Shown one piece after another: positions 41,994-51,444 of a stretch of 64,000 nucleotides of DNA (the first letter of the stretch is position 1; the number at the start of each line of letters is the position of its first letter). The notes beneath the pieces are model-generated. The model was not told the DNA's origin. It saw nothing but the letters and a program-made list of their open reading frames with translations, and made no database searches. Made by a program: the position numbers and the translations under genes. Origin of the DNA: JABDMH01 sp965223165 (GTDB lineage: Bacteria > Bacteroidota > Bacteroidia > Chitinophagales > Saprospiraceae); contig CBDCVQ010000020.1 in assembly GCA_965223165.1 (NCBI GenBank), positions 558,001 through 622,000 of the forward strand, written 5' to 3'.

Positions 41994-43283
41994 CTATTGC
42001 GTTCCTATCAAAGCCTTGCCGGGATATACCGCGCAGTCGCCCAGCTCCTCTTCGATGCGCAGCAGCTGATTGTATTTAGCCACCCGATCCGATCTCGATG
42101 CGGATCCCGTCTTGATCTGTCCGGTGTTGAGTGCGACTGCCAAATCAGCGATCGTCGTGTCCTCTGTCTCGCCAGATCGATGACTCATCACACAGGTCAT
42201 ACCGTTTCGCGTCGCTAGTTGGACCGCATCGATTGTTTCCGAAAGAGAACCAATTTGATTGACTTTGATAAGGATGGAGTTAGCCGCATGGGTGTCAATA
42301 CCCTTCTGCAGTCGGGTGGTGTTGGTCACAAACAGATCGTCTCCGACCAGTTGCACACCAGCGCCGATTCTAGCGGTCAAATCCTGCCATCCCTGCCAAT
42401 CATCTTCGTGCAAGCCGTCCTCAATGGAGAGGATCGGATACTTTTGGGACCACTGCTGCCAGAAGTCCACCATCTCGCCACTGGTCAGCTTTGCCCCCGT
42501 GGACTGATGCAGATGGTAGACCTGCTCATCCTCCTTGTAAAACTCGGAGGCAGCAGCATCCATAGCAATCATCACATCCTCCCCGGGTGCCAGCCCCGCG
42601 CTCTCGATCGCCCTTAGGACGGTCTCAATGGCTTCTTCGTTGGACCCCAAATTTGGCGCAAATCCACCCTCGTCTCCCACATTGGTGGAGTGGTTCATGC
42701 TGGACAACACCTTCTTGAGGTGGTGGAAGATCTCGACACCCATACGCAACCCTTCGGAAAAAGTATCGGCTCCTACGGGCATCACCATAAACTCCTGAAA
42801 GTCGATCGAGTTGTCTGCATGCGATCCACCATTGAGGATGTTCATCATCGGCACGGGTAGGACGTGCGCATTCACACCTCCCAAATATCGGTACAGAGAC
42901 AAACCTGCCTCCATGGCACCCGCCTTGGCAGCAGCCAGACTGACGCCCAAGATGGCATTTGCACCCAGCTTAGATTTGTTTGACGTGCCATCCAACTCGA
43001 TCATGAGTCGATCGATGTACACCTGATCATGCACATCCACACCAATCAAGGCCTCGAATATATCATCCTGGACATGTTGACAGGCATTGAGCACTCCCTT
43101 ACCCAGAAACCGGGCCTTGTCCCCATCTCTAAGCTCGACCGCCTCATACTTGCCGGTGGATGCTCCGGATGGGACCGCTGCGCGGCCGACGGCACCAAGC
43201 TCCGTGCTTACTTCTACCTCTACCGTGGGATTGCCCCTCGAGTCCAGTATCTCTCTTGACCTAATGTCGATGATGTTGCTCAT
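41994..43283 (-). CDS. eno: Enolase
   Basis: Interconverts 2-phosphoglycerate and phosphoenolpyruvate in glycolysis. 429 residues with SREILDSRGNPTVEVEV, SGASTGKYEAVELRDGD, MNILNGGSHADNSIDFQEFM, GDEGGFAPNL, the magnesium-site SIEDGLHEDDW and VGDDLFVTN, and the ending SHRSGETEDTTIADLAVAL. Its ATG overlaps the carA stop by four bases. Confidence 0.97.
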   Translation of the reverse strand: MSNIIDIRSREILDSRGNPTVEVEVSTELGAVGRAAVPSGASTGKYEAVELRDGDKARFLGKGVLNACQHVQDDIFEALIGVDVHDQVYIDRLMIELDGTSNKSKLGANAILGVSLAAAKAGAMEAGLSLYRYLGGVNAHVLPVPMMNILNGGSHADNSIDFQEFMVMPVGADTFSEGLRMGVEIFHHLKKVLSSMNHSTNVGDEGGFAPNLGSNEEAIETVLRAIESAGLAPGEDVMIAMDAAASEFYKEDEQVYHLHQSTGAKLTSGEMVDFWQQWSQKYPILSIEDGLHEDDWQGWQDLTARIGAGVQLVGDDLFVTNTTRLQKGIDTHAANSILIKVNQIGSLSETIDAVQLATRNGMTCVMSHRSGETEDTTIADLAVALNTGQIKTGSASRSDRVAKYNQLLRIEEELGDCAVYPGKALIGTQ

Positions 43284-44410
43284 GATTGTAGTACGCTTTG
43301 TTCTTTGTGGGATCTTATCAGTTCCAGGAACTGGTCAAATAGATAGGTCGCATCGTGTGGTCCCGGACTGGCCTCCGGGTGGTATTGCACAGAAAAGGCC
43401 TTCTTGCCCACCAGTTCTATACCTTCGATGCTATCGTCGTTGAGATTGACGTGGGTGACTTTGACCTGATCGGAGGCCTTTCGGATCTCCTCGGGGCTTA
43501 CTCCAAAACCGTGATTTTGGCTGGTGATCTCACCCCGACCGGTGATTTCGTTTCGGACCGGGTGGTTGATGCCGCGATGCCCGTGATGCATCTTGTATGT
43601 GGAAAATCCAGCGGCAAGGGCCAGGATCTGATGACCTAGGCAAATGCCAAACAACGGCTTGTCTAGCGCCAGTACCCCCCTCGCACTTTCGACGGCATAC
43701 TGCATCGGTGCCGGATCACCAGGCCCGTTGGAGAGAAAATATCCATCCGGGCCCCATGCCTCCACCTCTTCCAGTGGCGTCTGAGCTGGAAACACTTGCA
43801 GGTAGCATCCACGCGCTGCCAAATTGTTGAGAATGTTCTTCTTGACCCCGTAGTCATAGACGGCCACTTTGTACGGGGCCTCGGGCTCACCAATGTAATA
43901 AGGTTGTTTCGTACTTACTTTAGAGGCCAGCTCCAGCCCCTCCATAGAGGGTACCTTGTTGAGCATATCTCTCAGCTGCTGAAGGTCATAAATCTCCGAG
44001 GAGATGATGGCATTCATGGCGCCCTTGTCTCTGATATGCTTCACAATCGCTCGTGTATCCACGTCAGAGATAGCCACCAGCTGCTCTGCTTCGAAATACT
44101 CCTGGATCGACTGGTCGGCCAATTGTCGCGAGTAGGTTTCACTAAAATTGCGGCAGATAAATCCGGCAATCTTGACCCCATCAGATTCGACATCCGTGTG
44201 CTTGGTACCGTAGTTGCCGATGTGTACGTTGGTGGCTACCAGCAGCTGGCCGTAATAGGATGGATCCGTAAAGATTTCCTGGTAGCCCGTCATACCGGTA
44301 TTGAAGCAGATTTCGCCGGTGGTCGTGCCTATCTTGCCTGCTGCTCGACCATGAAATACAGCCCCATCTTCCAGAAGTAATATGGCCTTAGTTCGCTTGT
44401 CATCCTGCAT
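43280..44410 (-). CDS. carA: Carbamoyl-phosphate synthase small (glutaminase) subunit
   Basis: Supplies ammonia from glutamine for carbamoyl phosphate. About 376 residues: N-terminal domain (AILLLEDGAVFHGRAAG, GEICFNTGMTGYQEIFTDPSY) and the class I glutaminase domain with the nucleophile in FGICLGHQILALA and the catalytic His/Glu in YHPEASPGPHD. The start is set by a strong GGAGG (44415-44419) four bases before the ATG at 44410; the upstream TTG at 44437 has none. The large subunit carB is not in the window. Linkage to eno is unusual compared with the common carAB pair. Confidence 0.94.
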   Translation of the reverse strand: MQDDKRTKAILLLEDGAVFHGRAAGKIGTTTGEICFNTGMTGYQEIFTDPSYYGQLLVATNVHIGNYGTKHTDVESDGVKIAGFICRNFSETYSRQLADQSIQEYFEAEQLVAISDVDTRAIVKHIRDKGAMNAIISSEIYDLQQLRDMLNKVPSMEGLELASKVSTKQPYYIGEPEAPYKVAVYDYGVKKNILNNLAARGCYLQVFPAQTPLEEVEAWGPDGYFLSNGPGDPAPMQYAVESARGVLALDKPLFGICLGHQILALAAGFSTYKMHHGHRGINHPVRNEITGRGEITSQNHGFGVSPEEIRKASDQVKVTHVNLNDDSIEGIELVGKKAFSVQYHPEASPGPHDATYLFDQFLELIRSHKEQSVLQS

Positions 44411-44414
44411 GGGT

Positions 44415-44419
44415 CCTCC
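44415..44419 (-). promoter_or_regulatory. Ribosome-binding site that fixes the carA start
   Basis: GGGAGG four bases before the ATG is an unusually strong Shine-Dalgarno for this genome, where most starts have none or an A-rich one. Confidence 0.7.
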
Positions 44420-44503
44420 CTTAAAATCTGGTTGCAAATATAGAACTAATCTATTATTAGAAAAGCGCTCCGCCAGCTACCCGGAGTCGGGCCGAATGGC
44501 TAC

Positions 44504-44547
44504 AAAAAAAGGCCTCTCCAGATGTGTGGAGAAGCCTTTCTTTTTTC
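44504..44547 (-). terminator. Terminator at the end of the ribosomal-protein block
   Basis: AAAGGC-C-TCTCCA (44508-44520) pairs with TGGAGA-A-GCCTTT (44527-44539): 12 pairs with one mismatch around a six-base loop. On the minus strand it is followed by TTTTTTT; on the plus strand by CTTTTTTC, so it could work in both directions. It lies 20 bases after the rplQ stop. Confidence 0.85.
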
Positions 44548-44566
44548 TCTTTGATAAGTGTCCAAA

Positions 44567-45028
44567 TCACTCTTCCTCGGCACTGGCCACGGCTCCCGCT
44601 CCCGAGCCTTTGCCCCTTCTGCGTCTCCGCCGACGACCCCTACTCTCGCTCTTCTGATTGGAGTAGAGCTTGTTGAAGTCCACCAGCTCTATTAGCGCCA
44701 TCTCAGCTCCGTCACTTTGTCGAAAGCCTGTGCGTATCACTCGTGTGTAGCCGCCAGGACGTTGTCCAATCTCGGCAGCAATCGGTCCAAAGAGTTCTTT
44801 GATGGCCTCTTTGTTCTGCAGATAGCTGAATACCACCCGTCGAGAGTGCATGCTGTTTGACTTGGACTTGGTGATCAGTGGTTCGATATAACGTTTCAGC
44901 GCTTTGGCCTTGGCCAAGGTCGTGTTGATACGTTTATGCTCGATCAAGGCATTGGCCAGGTTGGCCATGAGGGCTCGTCGATGGCCTTTCTTACGTCCTA
45001 GATGATTGAACTTTTTTCCGTGTCGCAT
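44567..45028 (-). CDS. rplQ: Large-subunit ribosomal protein L17
   Basis: 153 residues; the core (MRHGKKFNHLGRKKGHRRALMANLANALIEH, TLAKAKALKRYIEPLI, GGYTRVIRTGFRQSDGAEMALIEL) fills the first ~122. A low-complexity tail of Arg/Gly/Ala/Glu (about residues 132-153) extends beyond the usual family length. Last gene before the terminator. Confidence 0.96.
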   Translation of the reverse strand: MRHGKKFNHLGRKKGHRRALMANLANALIEHKRINTTLAKAKALKRYIEPLITKSKSNSMHSRRVVFSYLQNKEAIKELFGPIAAEIGQRPGGYTRVIRTGFRQSDGAEMALIELVDFNKLYSNQKSESRGRRRRRRRGKGSGAGAVASAEEE

Positions 45029-45102
45029 CTTCTGTGATTTGTGATCTTCGCAACACAGGAGAGCACCGGGCTCGATCCTGTAATTTGCCTAATTATTTAT
45101 GG

Positions 45103-46101
45103 CTAGTCCTCGTCCAACTTGAATGGAGCCAGGTCCATGCCGAAGGTCAAGCCCTTGTTGGTGAGCAATTCTTCAATCTCGACCAGCGATTTCTTTCCAA
45201 AGTTTCTAAACTTGAGCAGCTCGTGCATTTCGTACTGTACCAGTTCTCCCAGGGTGTTGATCTTGGCTGCCTTGAGGCAGTTGTACGCACGCACGGACAA
45301 GTCCAGGTCCTCGAGGGAGGTCTTGAGCAGCTTGCGCATATGCAGTATGTGCTCGTCCACCACCGTGTCTTCGCTACGGGTGGCATCGTCAAAGGTGATG
45401 TTTTCGTCCGTGATCAAGATCAGATGCTGAATCATGATTCTCGAAGCCTCTTTGATTGCCTCCTCCGGATGAATCGTGCCGTCTGTCTTGACCATGATGG
45501 TCAGCTTTTCATAGTCCGTCTGCTGTCCCACCCGGGTATTCTCTATGTGGTAGGCCACATTCTTGATCGGGGTATAGATCGCGTCGACGGGGATGACTCC
45601 GATGGGTGCATCCTTGGGTAGATTGTCATCTGCCGGCAGATAGCCACGGCCTTTGGTCACGGTAAACTCCATCTCCAGGTTGACCGACGCATCCATAAAG
45701 CAGATGTGCAGATCGGGGTTCATCACCTGAAATATGTTGGTGTGCTCCTCGATATCGCCGGCTTTAAACTCCTCCTTGCCCCGCAGGGTGATGTATATCT
45801 TTTCTTCAGCGAGGTCGCCATCGGAGATGGCTGGCTTGAGCCTAATCTGTTTGATGTTGAGGATGATGTCCACGACATCTTCCATCACCCCTTTGATGGT
45901 GGAAAACTCGTGATCGATACCGGCAATGCGCACTGCCGAGATGGCAAAGCCTTCCAGGGAGGAAAGTAATACCCGTCGGAGGGAGTTGCCAATCGTCTGA
46001 CCAAATCCCGGCTCTAGCGGCTTGAATTCGAATGTACCTTCAAAGTCATTTGCCTTTTGAAGGAGAATTTTATTGGGCTTTTGAAAATTCAAAATACTCA
46101 T
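45103..46101 (-). CDS. rpoA: DNA-directed RNA polymerase subunit alpha
   Basis: 332 residues. N-terminal dimerisation domain (FEFKPLEPGFGQTIGNSLRRVLLSSLEGFAI) and C-terminal domain with two helix-hairpin-helix motifs (NCLKAAKINTLGELVQYEMHELLKFRNFGKKSLVEIEELL), joined by an acidic linker near residue 230-245. The standard position between rpsD and rplQ. Confidence 0.97.
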   Translation of the reverse strand: MSILNFQKPNKILLQKANDFEGTFEFKPLEPGFGQTIGNSLRRVLLSSLEGFAISAVRIAGIDHEFSTIKGVMEDVVDIILNIKQIRLKPAISDGDLAEEKIYITLRGKEEFKAGDIEEHTNIFQVMNPDLHICFMDASVNLEMEFTVTKGRGYLPADDNLPKDAPIGVIPVDAIYTPIKNVAYHIENTRVGQQTDYEKLTIMVKTDGTIHPEEAIKEASRIMIQHLILITDENITFDDATRSEDTVVDEHILHMRKLLKTSLEDLDLSVRAYNCLKAAKINTLGELVQYEMHELLKFRNFGKKSLVEIEELLTNKGLTFGMDLAPFKLDED

Positions 46102-46159
46102 AACGTCTGCTGCTGCTTAGGTCGAAAAAAGAGTGAGAGTACAGGGGGCAAAGGATCCG

Positions 46160-46771
46160 TTATTTTGAATACAATTCCACGATCAATTGCTCATTGATGT
46201 TTTCTGGTACCTGCTCCCGAGTGGGGTATTCCAGAAACCTTCCTTGCATCTTATCGGCGGTAAACTCCAACCAGGGAAATTTGCGTACATCTGATTTGGC
46301 GTTTACACTATCCAGGATGGTTTCCAGACCCTGCGATTTGTTGCGTACCGACACCACATCTCCCGGCCGGAGCAAGCAGGATGCGATATTCGTGACCCTG
46401 CCATTGACCAAGATGTGTTTGTGTGAGACCAGTTGTCTGGCGGCTCTTCTTGTCGGGGCTATGCCGAGCCTAAACACGGTATTGTCCAGTCTTGACTCGA
46501 GCAATTGAAAGAGCACCTCCCCGGTGACTCCTTTCTTACGGCTAGCCTTCTCAAAGAGATTTCGAAACTGTCGCTCCAGCACGCCATAGGTGTACTTAGC
46601 TTTCTGCTTTTCCATCAGCTGGATTGCGTAGTCCGACTTCTGTCTTCGTCGTCGCTTGTTGCCGTGTTCACCTGGAGGTGACTTCCTTCGCTCAAGGTTT
46701 TTGTCAAATCCGTAGATCGGCTGCCCAAAGGCTCTGGATTTTTTAGTCTTAGGACCCGTATATCTTGCCAT
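46160..46771 (-). CDS. rpsD: Small-subunit ribosomal protein S4
   Basis: 203 residues; primary 16S binder. The S4 RNA-binding domain is seen in LESRLDNTVFRLGIAPTRRAARQLVSHKHILVNG. The N-terminus has no zinc cysteines (zinc-free form). Confidence 0.97.
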   Translation of the reverse strand: MARYTGPKTKKSRAFGQPIYGFDKNLERRKSPPGEHGNKRRRRQKSDYAIQLMEKQKAKYTYGVLERQFRNLFEKASRKKGVTGEVLFQLLESRLDNTVFRLGIAPTRRAARQLVSHKHILVNGRVTNIASCLLRPGDVVSVRNKSQGLETILDSVNAKSDVRKFPWLEFTADKMQGRFLEYPTREQVPENINEQLIVELYSK

Positions 46772-46793
46772 AGTCTTTTCTACTTATCTGAGC

Positions 46794-47174
46794 CTAGACC
46801 CTTCTTCTTTTGGGGGGTCGACAGCCATTGTGTGGTATGGGTGTTACATCTTGGATACGCCGGATCTTGATGCCCACTCCGTCGATGGCTCGGATCGCGG
46901 CTTCTCGTCCTGATCCAGGACCTTTGACAAACACCTCGGCGGTCCGCATCCCTGCGTCGTAGGCCGCGCGGGCAGCATCGGAAGCTGCAATCTGTGCGGC
47001 ATAGGGCGTGTTCTTCTTAGATCCGCGGAATCCGGCTTTACCGGCTGAGGCCCAAGAGATCACCTGACCCTGCTTATTGGTTAGGGATATGATAATATTA
47101 TTAAAGCTTGCCTTGATGTAGACAAGCCCTTCTGCCTCGACTTTTACCTTTCGCTTTTTCCTCGATTTAGCCAT
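46794..47174 (-). CDS. rpsK: Small-subunit ribosomal protein S11
   Basis: 126 residues of the 30S platform protein; ITSNT-like core (SFNNIIISLTNKQGQVISWASAGKAGFRGSKKNTPYAAQ) and the conserved ending TPIPHNGCRPPKRRRV. Confidence 0.97.
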   Translation of the reverse strand: MAKSRKKRKVKVEAEGLVYIKASFNNIIISLTNKQGQVISWASAGKAGFRGSKKNTPYAAQIAASDAARAAYDAGMRTAEVFVKGPGSGREAAIRAIDGVGIKIRRIQDVTPIPHNGCRPPKRRRV

Positions 47175-47209
47175 GATGTTGCACTATGCCATGAGTTTTA
47201 CTGGCTCGA

Positions 47210-47587
47210 TTATTTAGTAGCTTTCTTCTTGTTGGCGACGGTCTTGCGGCGACCTTTTCTGGTGCGTGCGTTGGTGCGGGTGCGTTGTCCTCGTACGGGC
47301 AAACCTTTTCGATGCCTCAGGCCCCGATAGCAGGCGATGTCCATCAGGCGCTTGATATTCAACTGGACCTCGGATCGCAACTCTCCCTCTACCTTGTACT
47401 CCTCCTGAATGATGCTTGCGATCGAGCGCACGTTATCATCCGTCCAGTCTTCGACCTTGACATTCTCGTCTATACCGGCCTTGTCCAGGATTTCTTTGGC
47501 CTTCGACCTGCCAATGCCAAAGATGTACGTCAAACTGACAACGCCTCTTTTGGCTCTTGGTAGATCTACACCAGCAATTCTCGCCAT
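47210..47587 (-). CDS. rpsM: Small-subunit ribosomal protein S13
   Basis: 125 residues; head protein contacting the P-site tRNA. Helix-hairpin-helix start (ARIAGVDLPRAKRGVVSLTYIFGIGRSKAKEIL) and the basic end RGLRHRKGLPVRGQRTRTNARTRKG. First gene of the alpha-operon part. Confidence 0.97.
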   Translation of the reverse strand: MARIAGVDLPRAKRGVVSLTYIFGIGRSKAKEILDKAGIDENVKVEDWTDDNVRSIASIIQEEYKVEGELRSEVQLNIKRLMDIACYRGLRHRKGLPVRGQRTRTNARTRKGRRKTVANKKKATK

Positions 47588-47600
47588 GTCTTATTCTTAT

Positions 47601-47717
47601 TTATCCTTGCCGTTGTTTAAACTTCGGATTCTTCTTGTTGATCACGTACAGGCGTCCCTTTCTCCTGACAATCTTGCAATCTGATGATCGTTTCTTGATA
47701 GAAGCTCTTACTTTCAT
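47601..47717 (-). CDS. rpmJ: Large-subunit ribosomal protein L36
   Basis: 38 residues read directly from the minus strand: MKVRASIKKRSSDCKIVRRK, then GRLYVINKKNPKFKQRQG. Of the usual Cys3-His zinc set only one Cys (residue 14) is kept, so this is the zinc-free form. It sits between infA and rpsM, the usual place. Confidence 0.95.
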   Translation of the reverse strand: MKVRASIKKRSSDCKIVRRKGRLYVINKKNPKFKQRQG

Positions 47718-47724
47718 GATTGTC

Positions 47725-47943
47725 CTATTTGTACCTATAAATGATGCGTCCACGAGATAGGTCATAAGGAGACATTTCGACCGACACCTTGTCTCCCGGT
47801 AGAATACGGATGTAGTGCATACGCATCTTGCCCGAGATCGTGGCTACGATCTGATGATCATTTTCCAACCTTACTCTGAACATTGCATTTGAGAGGGCTT
47901 CCTCTATGATACCGTCTTGTTTAATCAGCTCCTGCTTAGCCAT
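47725..47943 (-). CDS. infA: Translation initiation factor IF-1
   Basis: 72 residues; a single OB-fold (AMFRVRLENDHQIVATISGKMRMHYIRILPGDKVSVEMSPYDLSRGRI). Start at the ATG of MAKQELIKQDG; a TTG two codons upstream is unlikely. Seven bases separate it from rpmJ. Confidence 0.96.
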   Translation of the reverse strand: MAKQELIKQDGIIEEALSNAMFRVRLENDHQIVATISGKMRMHYIRILPGDKVSVEMSPYDLSRGRIIYRYK

Positions 47944-47967
47944 ACTCAAATTTCGGAGTGCAAATAT

Positions 47968-48777
47968 CTAATTTTTTATCGAGATTTCACTAAGATTGAC
48001 ATTATTTTTGATCGCCTCCTCGATCCCAGTATGGGTCGACAGGATGTCGGTCTGGCCATTCAAAATGGCTATCGTATGCTCATAGTGGGCCGAAGGCAGG
48101 CCGTCTCGAGTACGGATCGTCCAGCCGTCGGAAGCCTGCCTCACATGTTTCTTACCTAAGTTGACCATCGGCTCGATCGCAATGACCAGCCCGGGCTTGA
48201 GCTTGGGTCCCATGCCCCTCCTGCCATAGTTGGGCACCTCGGGACTTTCATGCAGACTGGTGCCGATGCCATGACCGACCAGCTCTCGCACTACGCCATA
48301 GGCATGTTCTTTTTCGCAAAAACTCTGTACGGCATGCCCGATATCACCCATCCGATTGCCTGCGCGAGCAGCTTCGATCCCCCTGTATAGCGAAGCGCGG
48401 GTCACGACCAGCAATTGCATCACCGAATCATCGATATCTCCCAGGGCAAAAGTGTAAGCAGCATCCCCGTAGAATCCATCCATCAATGATCCACAATCAA
48501 TCGAGACTATGTCTCCCTCCTGCAGGGCTTCGTCATTGGGTATGCCGTGGACCACACAGTCATTGCGGGAAATACATAGCGTGGCGGGAAAGCCATTGTA
48601 CCCTTTAAAGCCCGGTATCGCTCCCCGATCCCTGATCACTTCCTCGGCGGCCGCATCAAGCTCCAGACCTGTCACTCCGGGCTTAATCAGTTCCGCCACC
48701 CGGGTCAGTGCATCGCAGACAATACGACAGCTTTTTCGAATCTTCCCGACTTCTTCCAGACTTTTATAGTATATCAT
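47968..48777 (-). CDS. map: Methionine aminopeptidase type I
   Basis: Removes the N-terminal Met from new proteins. About 269 residues; metal ligands are visible in VSIDCGSLMDGFYGDAAYTF (two Asp), VGHGIGTSLHESPEVPNYG (His), VIAIEPMV (Glu) and SAHYEHTI (Glu). Starts at 48777 (MIYYKSLEEV, as in relatives) or 48783 are both possible. It lies between secY and infA as in many bacteria. Confidence 0.94.
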   Translation of the reverse strand: MIYYKSLEEVGKIRKSCRIVCDALTRVAELIKPGVTGLELDAAAEEVIRDRGAIPGFKGYNGFPATLCISRNDCVVHGIPNDEALQEGDIVSIDCGSLMDGFYGDAAYTFALGDIDDSVMQLLVVTRASLYRGIEAARAGNRMGDIGHAVQSFCEKEHAYGVVRELVGHGIGTSLHESPEVPNYGRRGMGPKLKPGLVIAIEPMVNLGKKHVRQASDGWTIRTRDGLPSAHYEHTIAILNGQTDILSTHTGIEEAIKNNVNLSEISIKN

Positions 48778-48861
48778 ACCCATGACCACCGCCCCCTATA
48801 TCCAACCGGGGATCTCTAGTATAAGTGGTATGTAGGAGATTTGGTTCAAAACCGAAGTCCT

Positions 48862-50238
48862 CTAGAGATCTGAACCGATCGTCTGCATAGAACTTCGACC
48901 TTTGAGTTTGCCCGATTTGACCAGTCCATCATACTTACGCATCAACAGATGACTCTCAATCTGTTGAAGGGTATCCAATACCACTCCCACCAGGATCAAA
49001 AGTGAAGTGCCGCCAAAGAAGAAGGCGAAAGCCTGGTTTACATTAAAGAGCATATATACGATGGCAGGCAATATGGCGATCAGCCCCAAGAAGATGGAGC
49101 CCGGCAGCGTGACCCTTGTGGTCACTGCGTCGATGAAATCGGCCGTGGGCTTGCCCGGCTTTACGCCAGGGATAAAGGCATTCTGCCGCTTCAAATATTC
49201 TGAATATTGTTGGGGATTGACTAGTAGGGCGGTGTATACGAAGGTAAATCCGACCACCAGGAAAAAGTAGATAATGTTGTATGGCACGGCAAACGGATCC
49301 GATAGGGATCGGACCAAGGTATTGGCGGCCAAGTCATTGCCTGATTGACCTCCGACAAATCCCGCCACCGTGGCAGGTAAAAACATGATGGCCTGGGCAA
49401 AGATGATGGGCATTACGCCCGCTGCCGCTACCTTCACCGGAATGTAGTCTCTCGATCCGGATACTGGCATGTTGATCGATCCGCGACCGATCATCCGCTT
49501 GGCAAACTGCAGCGGTATCTTACGGATACCCTGAATCACCAGCACCGTCGCTGCGGTGACGAAGAACAGTGCGGCCAGCTCCAGTACGAAGATGATGAGT
49601 CCGCCGCTGTTGAGCTGCGAAGTAAATTCAAAGATCAGGGAGCTCGGTAGGGTGGCGATAATGCCGATCATGATCAAGATCGAGATACCATTGCCGATTC
49701 CTCGATCGGTTATTCTTTCACCCAACCACATCGCAAAGATGGTACCTGTGGATAGGATAATGATATTGGCTGTCCAGAAGATGCCTTGTGGCACGGAGGG
49801 ATCCACCGCTCCCTGGCTACGAATGTAGGTCAGGTAAGCGCCGCCTTGCACCAGGGTAATGGCCAGGGTCAGCAGTCGGGTGATCTGCGTGATCTTCTTT
49901 CGGCCGGACTCGCCTTCTTTCTGCTGTAGTCGCTGAAAGTAGGGCACCGCAAATCCCAATAGCTGTATGATGATCGAGGCCGTGATGTAGGGCATGATAC
50001 CGAGCGCGAATACGGCCGCCCGATTAAAAGCCCCACCGGCAAACATATTGATCAGTCCCAGCAGATCGGTAGCTCCTTGATTGGCCGTCGCCGTGTCGAG
50101 TACAGACGGGATCACACCAGGCAAAACAACGAAAGAACCGAATCGATAGACCGCGATCATACCGATCGTAAACAGGATGCGATTACGCAATTCCTTGATC
50201 TTCCAAATGTTTTGAATGGTACTGATGAACTTCTTCAT
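48862..50238 (-). CDS. secY: Protein translocase subunit SecY
   Basis: 458 residues, ten predicted membrane segments. Landmarks: the first cytoplasmic stretch KIKELRNRILFTIGMIAVYRFG, the plug region after GVIPSV, GIGNGISILIMIGI, and the conserved cytoplasmic loop QGIRKIPLQFAKRM. Central channel of the Sec system in the inner membrane. Confidence 0.97.
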   Translation of the reverse strand: MKKFISTIQNIWKIKELRNRILFTIGMIAVYRFGSFVVLPGVIPSVLDTATANQGATDLLGLINMFAGGAFNRAAVFALGIMPYITASIIIQLLGFAVPYFQRLQQKEGESGRKKITQITRLLTLAITLVQGGAYLTYIRSQGAVDPSVPQGIFWTANIIILSTGTIFAMWLGERITDRGIGNGISILIMIGIIATLPSSLIFEFTSQLNSGGLIIFVLELAALFFVTAATVLVIQGIRKIPLQFAKRMIGRGSINMPVSGSRDYIPVKVAAAGVMPIIFAQAIMFLPATVAGFVGGQSGNDLAANTLVRSLSDPFAVPYNIIYFFLVVGFTFVYTALLVNPQQYSEYLKRQNAFIPGVKPGKPTADFIDAVTTRVTLPGSIFLGLIAILPAIVYMLFNVNQAFAFFFGGTSLLILVGVVLDTLQQIESHLLMRKYDGLVKSGKLKGRSSMQTIGSDL

Positions 50239-50248
50239 TCCCGGCTGG

Positions 50249-50695
50249 TTATACGATGGCTATACTACCTCCCTTTGACTCTATGATTTCTTTGGCTTTG
50301 GCTGAGTACGCGTGTACTTTGACATTGAGCTTCTTGTCCAGATCACCGTTGGCCAGGACTTTCACTCGGTCATTTTTTGAGATATATCGCTTGGCGACCA
50401 AGGTCTCGATATCGATGTCCGTGAGCTCGTGCTTCTCGGCGAATGCCTGGAGTTGAGACACGTTCAAAGCGGTGTAGGGCACTCTATGGGGACTCTTAAA
50501 TCCTCGCTTAGGCAAGCGCATCTGCAGGGGCATCTGCCCCCCTTCAAAGGCTCGCTTTCTCTTGTAGCCCGACCGCGACTTTGCTCCCTTGTGTCCCCGG
50601 GTAGCGGTGCCACCCTTTCCGCTGCCTTGTCCGCGGGCAATGCGCTTTGCCTTCTTTACTGATCCTTTGGCCGGTCGTAGATTATGTAGTTCCAT
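50249..50695 (-). CDS. rplO: Large-subunit ribosomal protein L15
   Basis: 148 residues; basic N-terminal extension (MELHNLRPAKGSVKKAKRIARGQGSGKGGTATRGHKGAKSRSG) followed by FEGGQMPLQMRLPKRGFKS and the C-terminal globular domain. Confidence 0.97.
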   Translation of the reverse strand: MELHNLRPAKGSVKKAKRIARGQGSGKGGTATRGHKGAKSRSGYKRKRAFEGGQMPLQMRLPKRGFKSPHRVPYTALNVSQLQAFAEKHELTDIDIETLVAKRYISKNDRVKVLANGDLDKKLNVKVHAYSAKAKEIIESKGGSIAIV

Positions 50696-50715
50696 TGTGC
50701 TTCTTTAAAAACGGA

Positions 50716-50895
50716 TTACACCTCCTCAATATGCAGCAGATGTTCAACCTTTTTGATCATACCCTGCACCTGTGGGTTCAACTCGTGTTCAATCGACTGA
50801 TTGATCTTTCGCAAGCCCAGTGCATTCATCGTAGCCTTTTGCCGCTGGGGTTGATCTATGATACTTCTGACTTGTGTAATTCTGACTTTGGCCAT
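50716..50895 (-). CDS. rpmD: Large-subunit ribosomal protein L30
   Basis: 59 residues read directly from the minus strand: MAKVRITQVRSIIDQPQRQK, then a stretch ATMNALGLRKINQSIEHELN and the ending GMIKKVEHLLHIEEV. The pattern (QVRS.I......TM.ALGLRKIN...) is that of L30, and the position between rpsE and rplO fits. Confidence 0.95.
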   Translation of the reverse strand: MAKVRITQVRSIIDQPQRQKATMNALGLRKINQSIEHELNPQVQGMIKKVEHLLHIEEV

Positions 50896-50913
50896 GATCT
50901 GCCGATTCTGCTG

Positions 50914-51432
50914 TTATCCTTCAAATAGTTTTTCGAGGGTGATTCCTCGCTCTCGAGCGATCTGCTGCGGACTTCTCAACTTTGACAAGGCGTCAATCGT
51001 GGCCTTCACCACATTGTGCGGGTTGGAAGATCCTTGCGACTTTGCCAGTACATTGTGCACGCCAGCGCTCTCCAACACGGCCCGCATGGCTCCGCCGGCG
51101 ATCACACCGGTACCGTCGGCGGCAGGGCGCAGCAGCACCTTACCCGCTCCGTACTTACCTTTCTGCTCATGTGGAATGGTACCCTTATAGATCGGCACCC
51201 GAATCAGGTTTTTCTTTGCGTCATCGACGGCCTTGGCAATGCACTCCGACACGTCGCGAGCCTTGCCCAATCCGTATCCTACTGTACCCTCACCATCTCC
51301 GACCACCATGATCGCCGCAAAACTAAATGTACGACCACCCTTGGTCACCTTGGCCACACGGTTGAGGTTGACCAGCTTTTCCTTGAGCTCTATTTCGGTG
51401 GGTTTGACCCGCCTTGATTGTTGCTTTGCCAT
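50914..51432 (-). CDS. rpsE: Small-subunit ribosomal protein S5
   Basis: 172 residues; double-stranded-RNA-binding-like N-terminal domain (LNRVAKVTKGGRTFSFAAIMVVGDGEGTVGYGLGKA) and the second domain with GTGVIAGGAMRAVLESAGV. Confidence 0.97.
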   Translation of the reverse strand: MAKQQSRRVKPTEIELKEKLVNLNRVAKVTKGGRTFSFAAIMVVGDGEGTVGYGLGKARDVSECIAKAVDDAKKNLIRVPIYKGTIPHEQKGKYGAGKVLLRPAADGTGVIAGGAMRAVLESAGVHNVLAKSQGSSNPHNVVKATIDALSKLRSPQQIARERGITLEKLFEG

Positions 51433-51444
51433 ATTCTTTCCTAT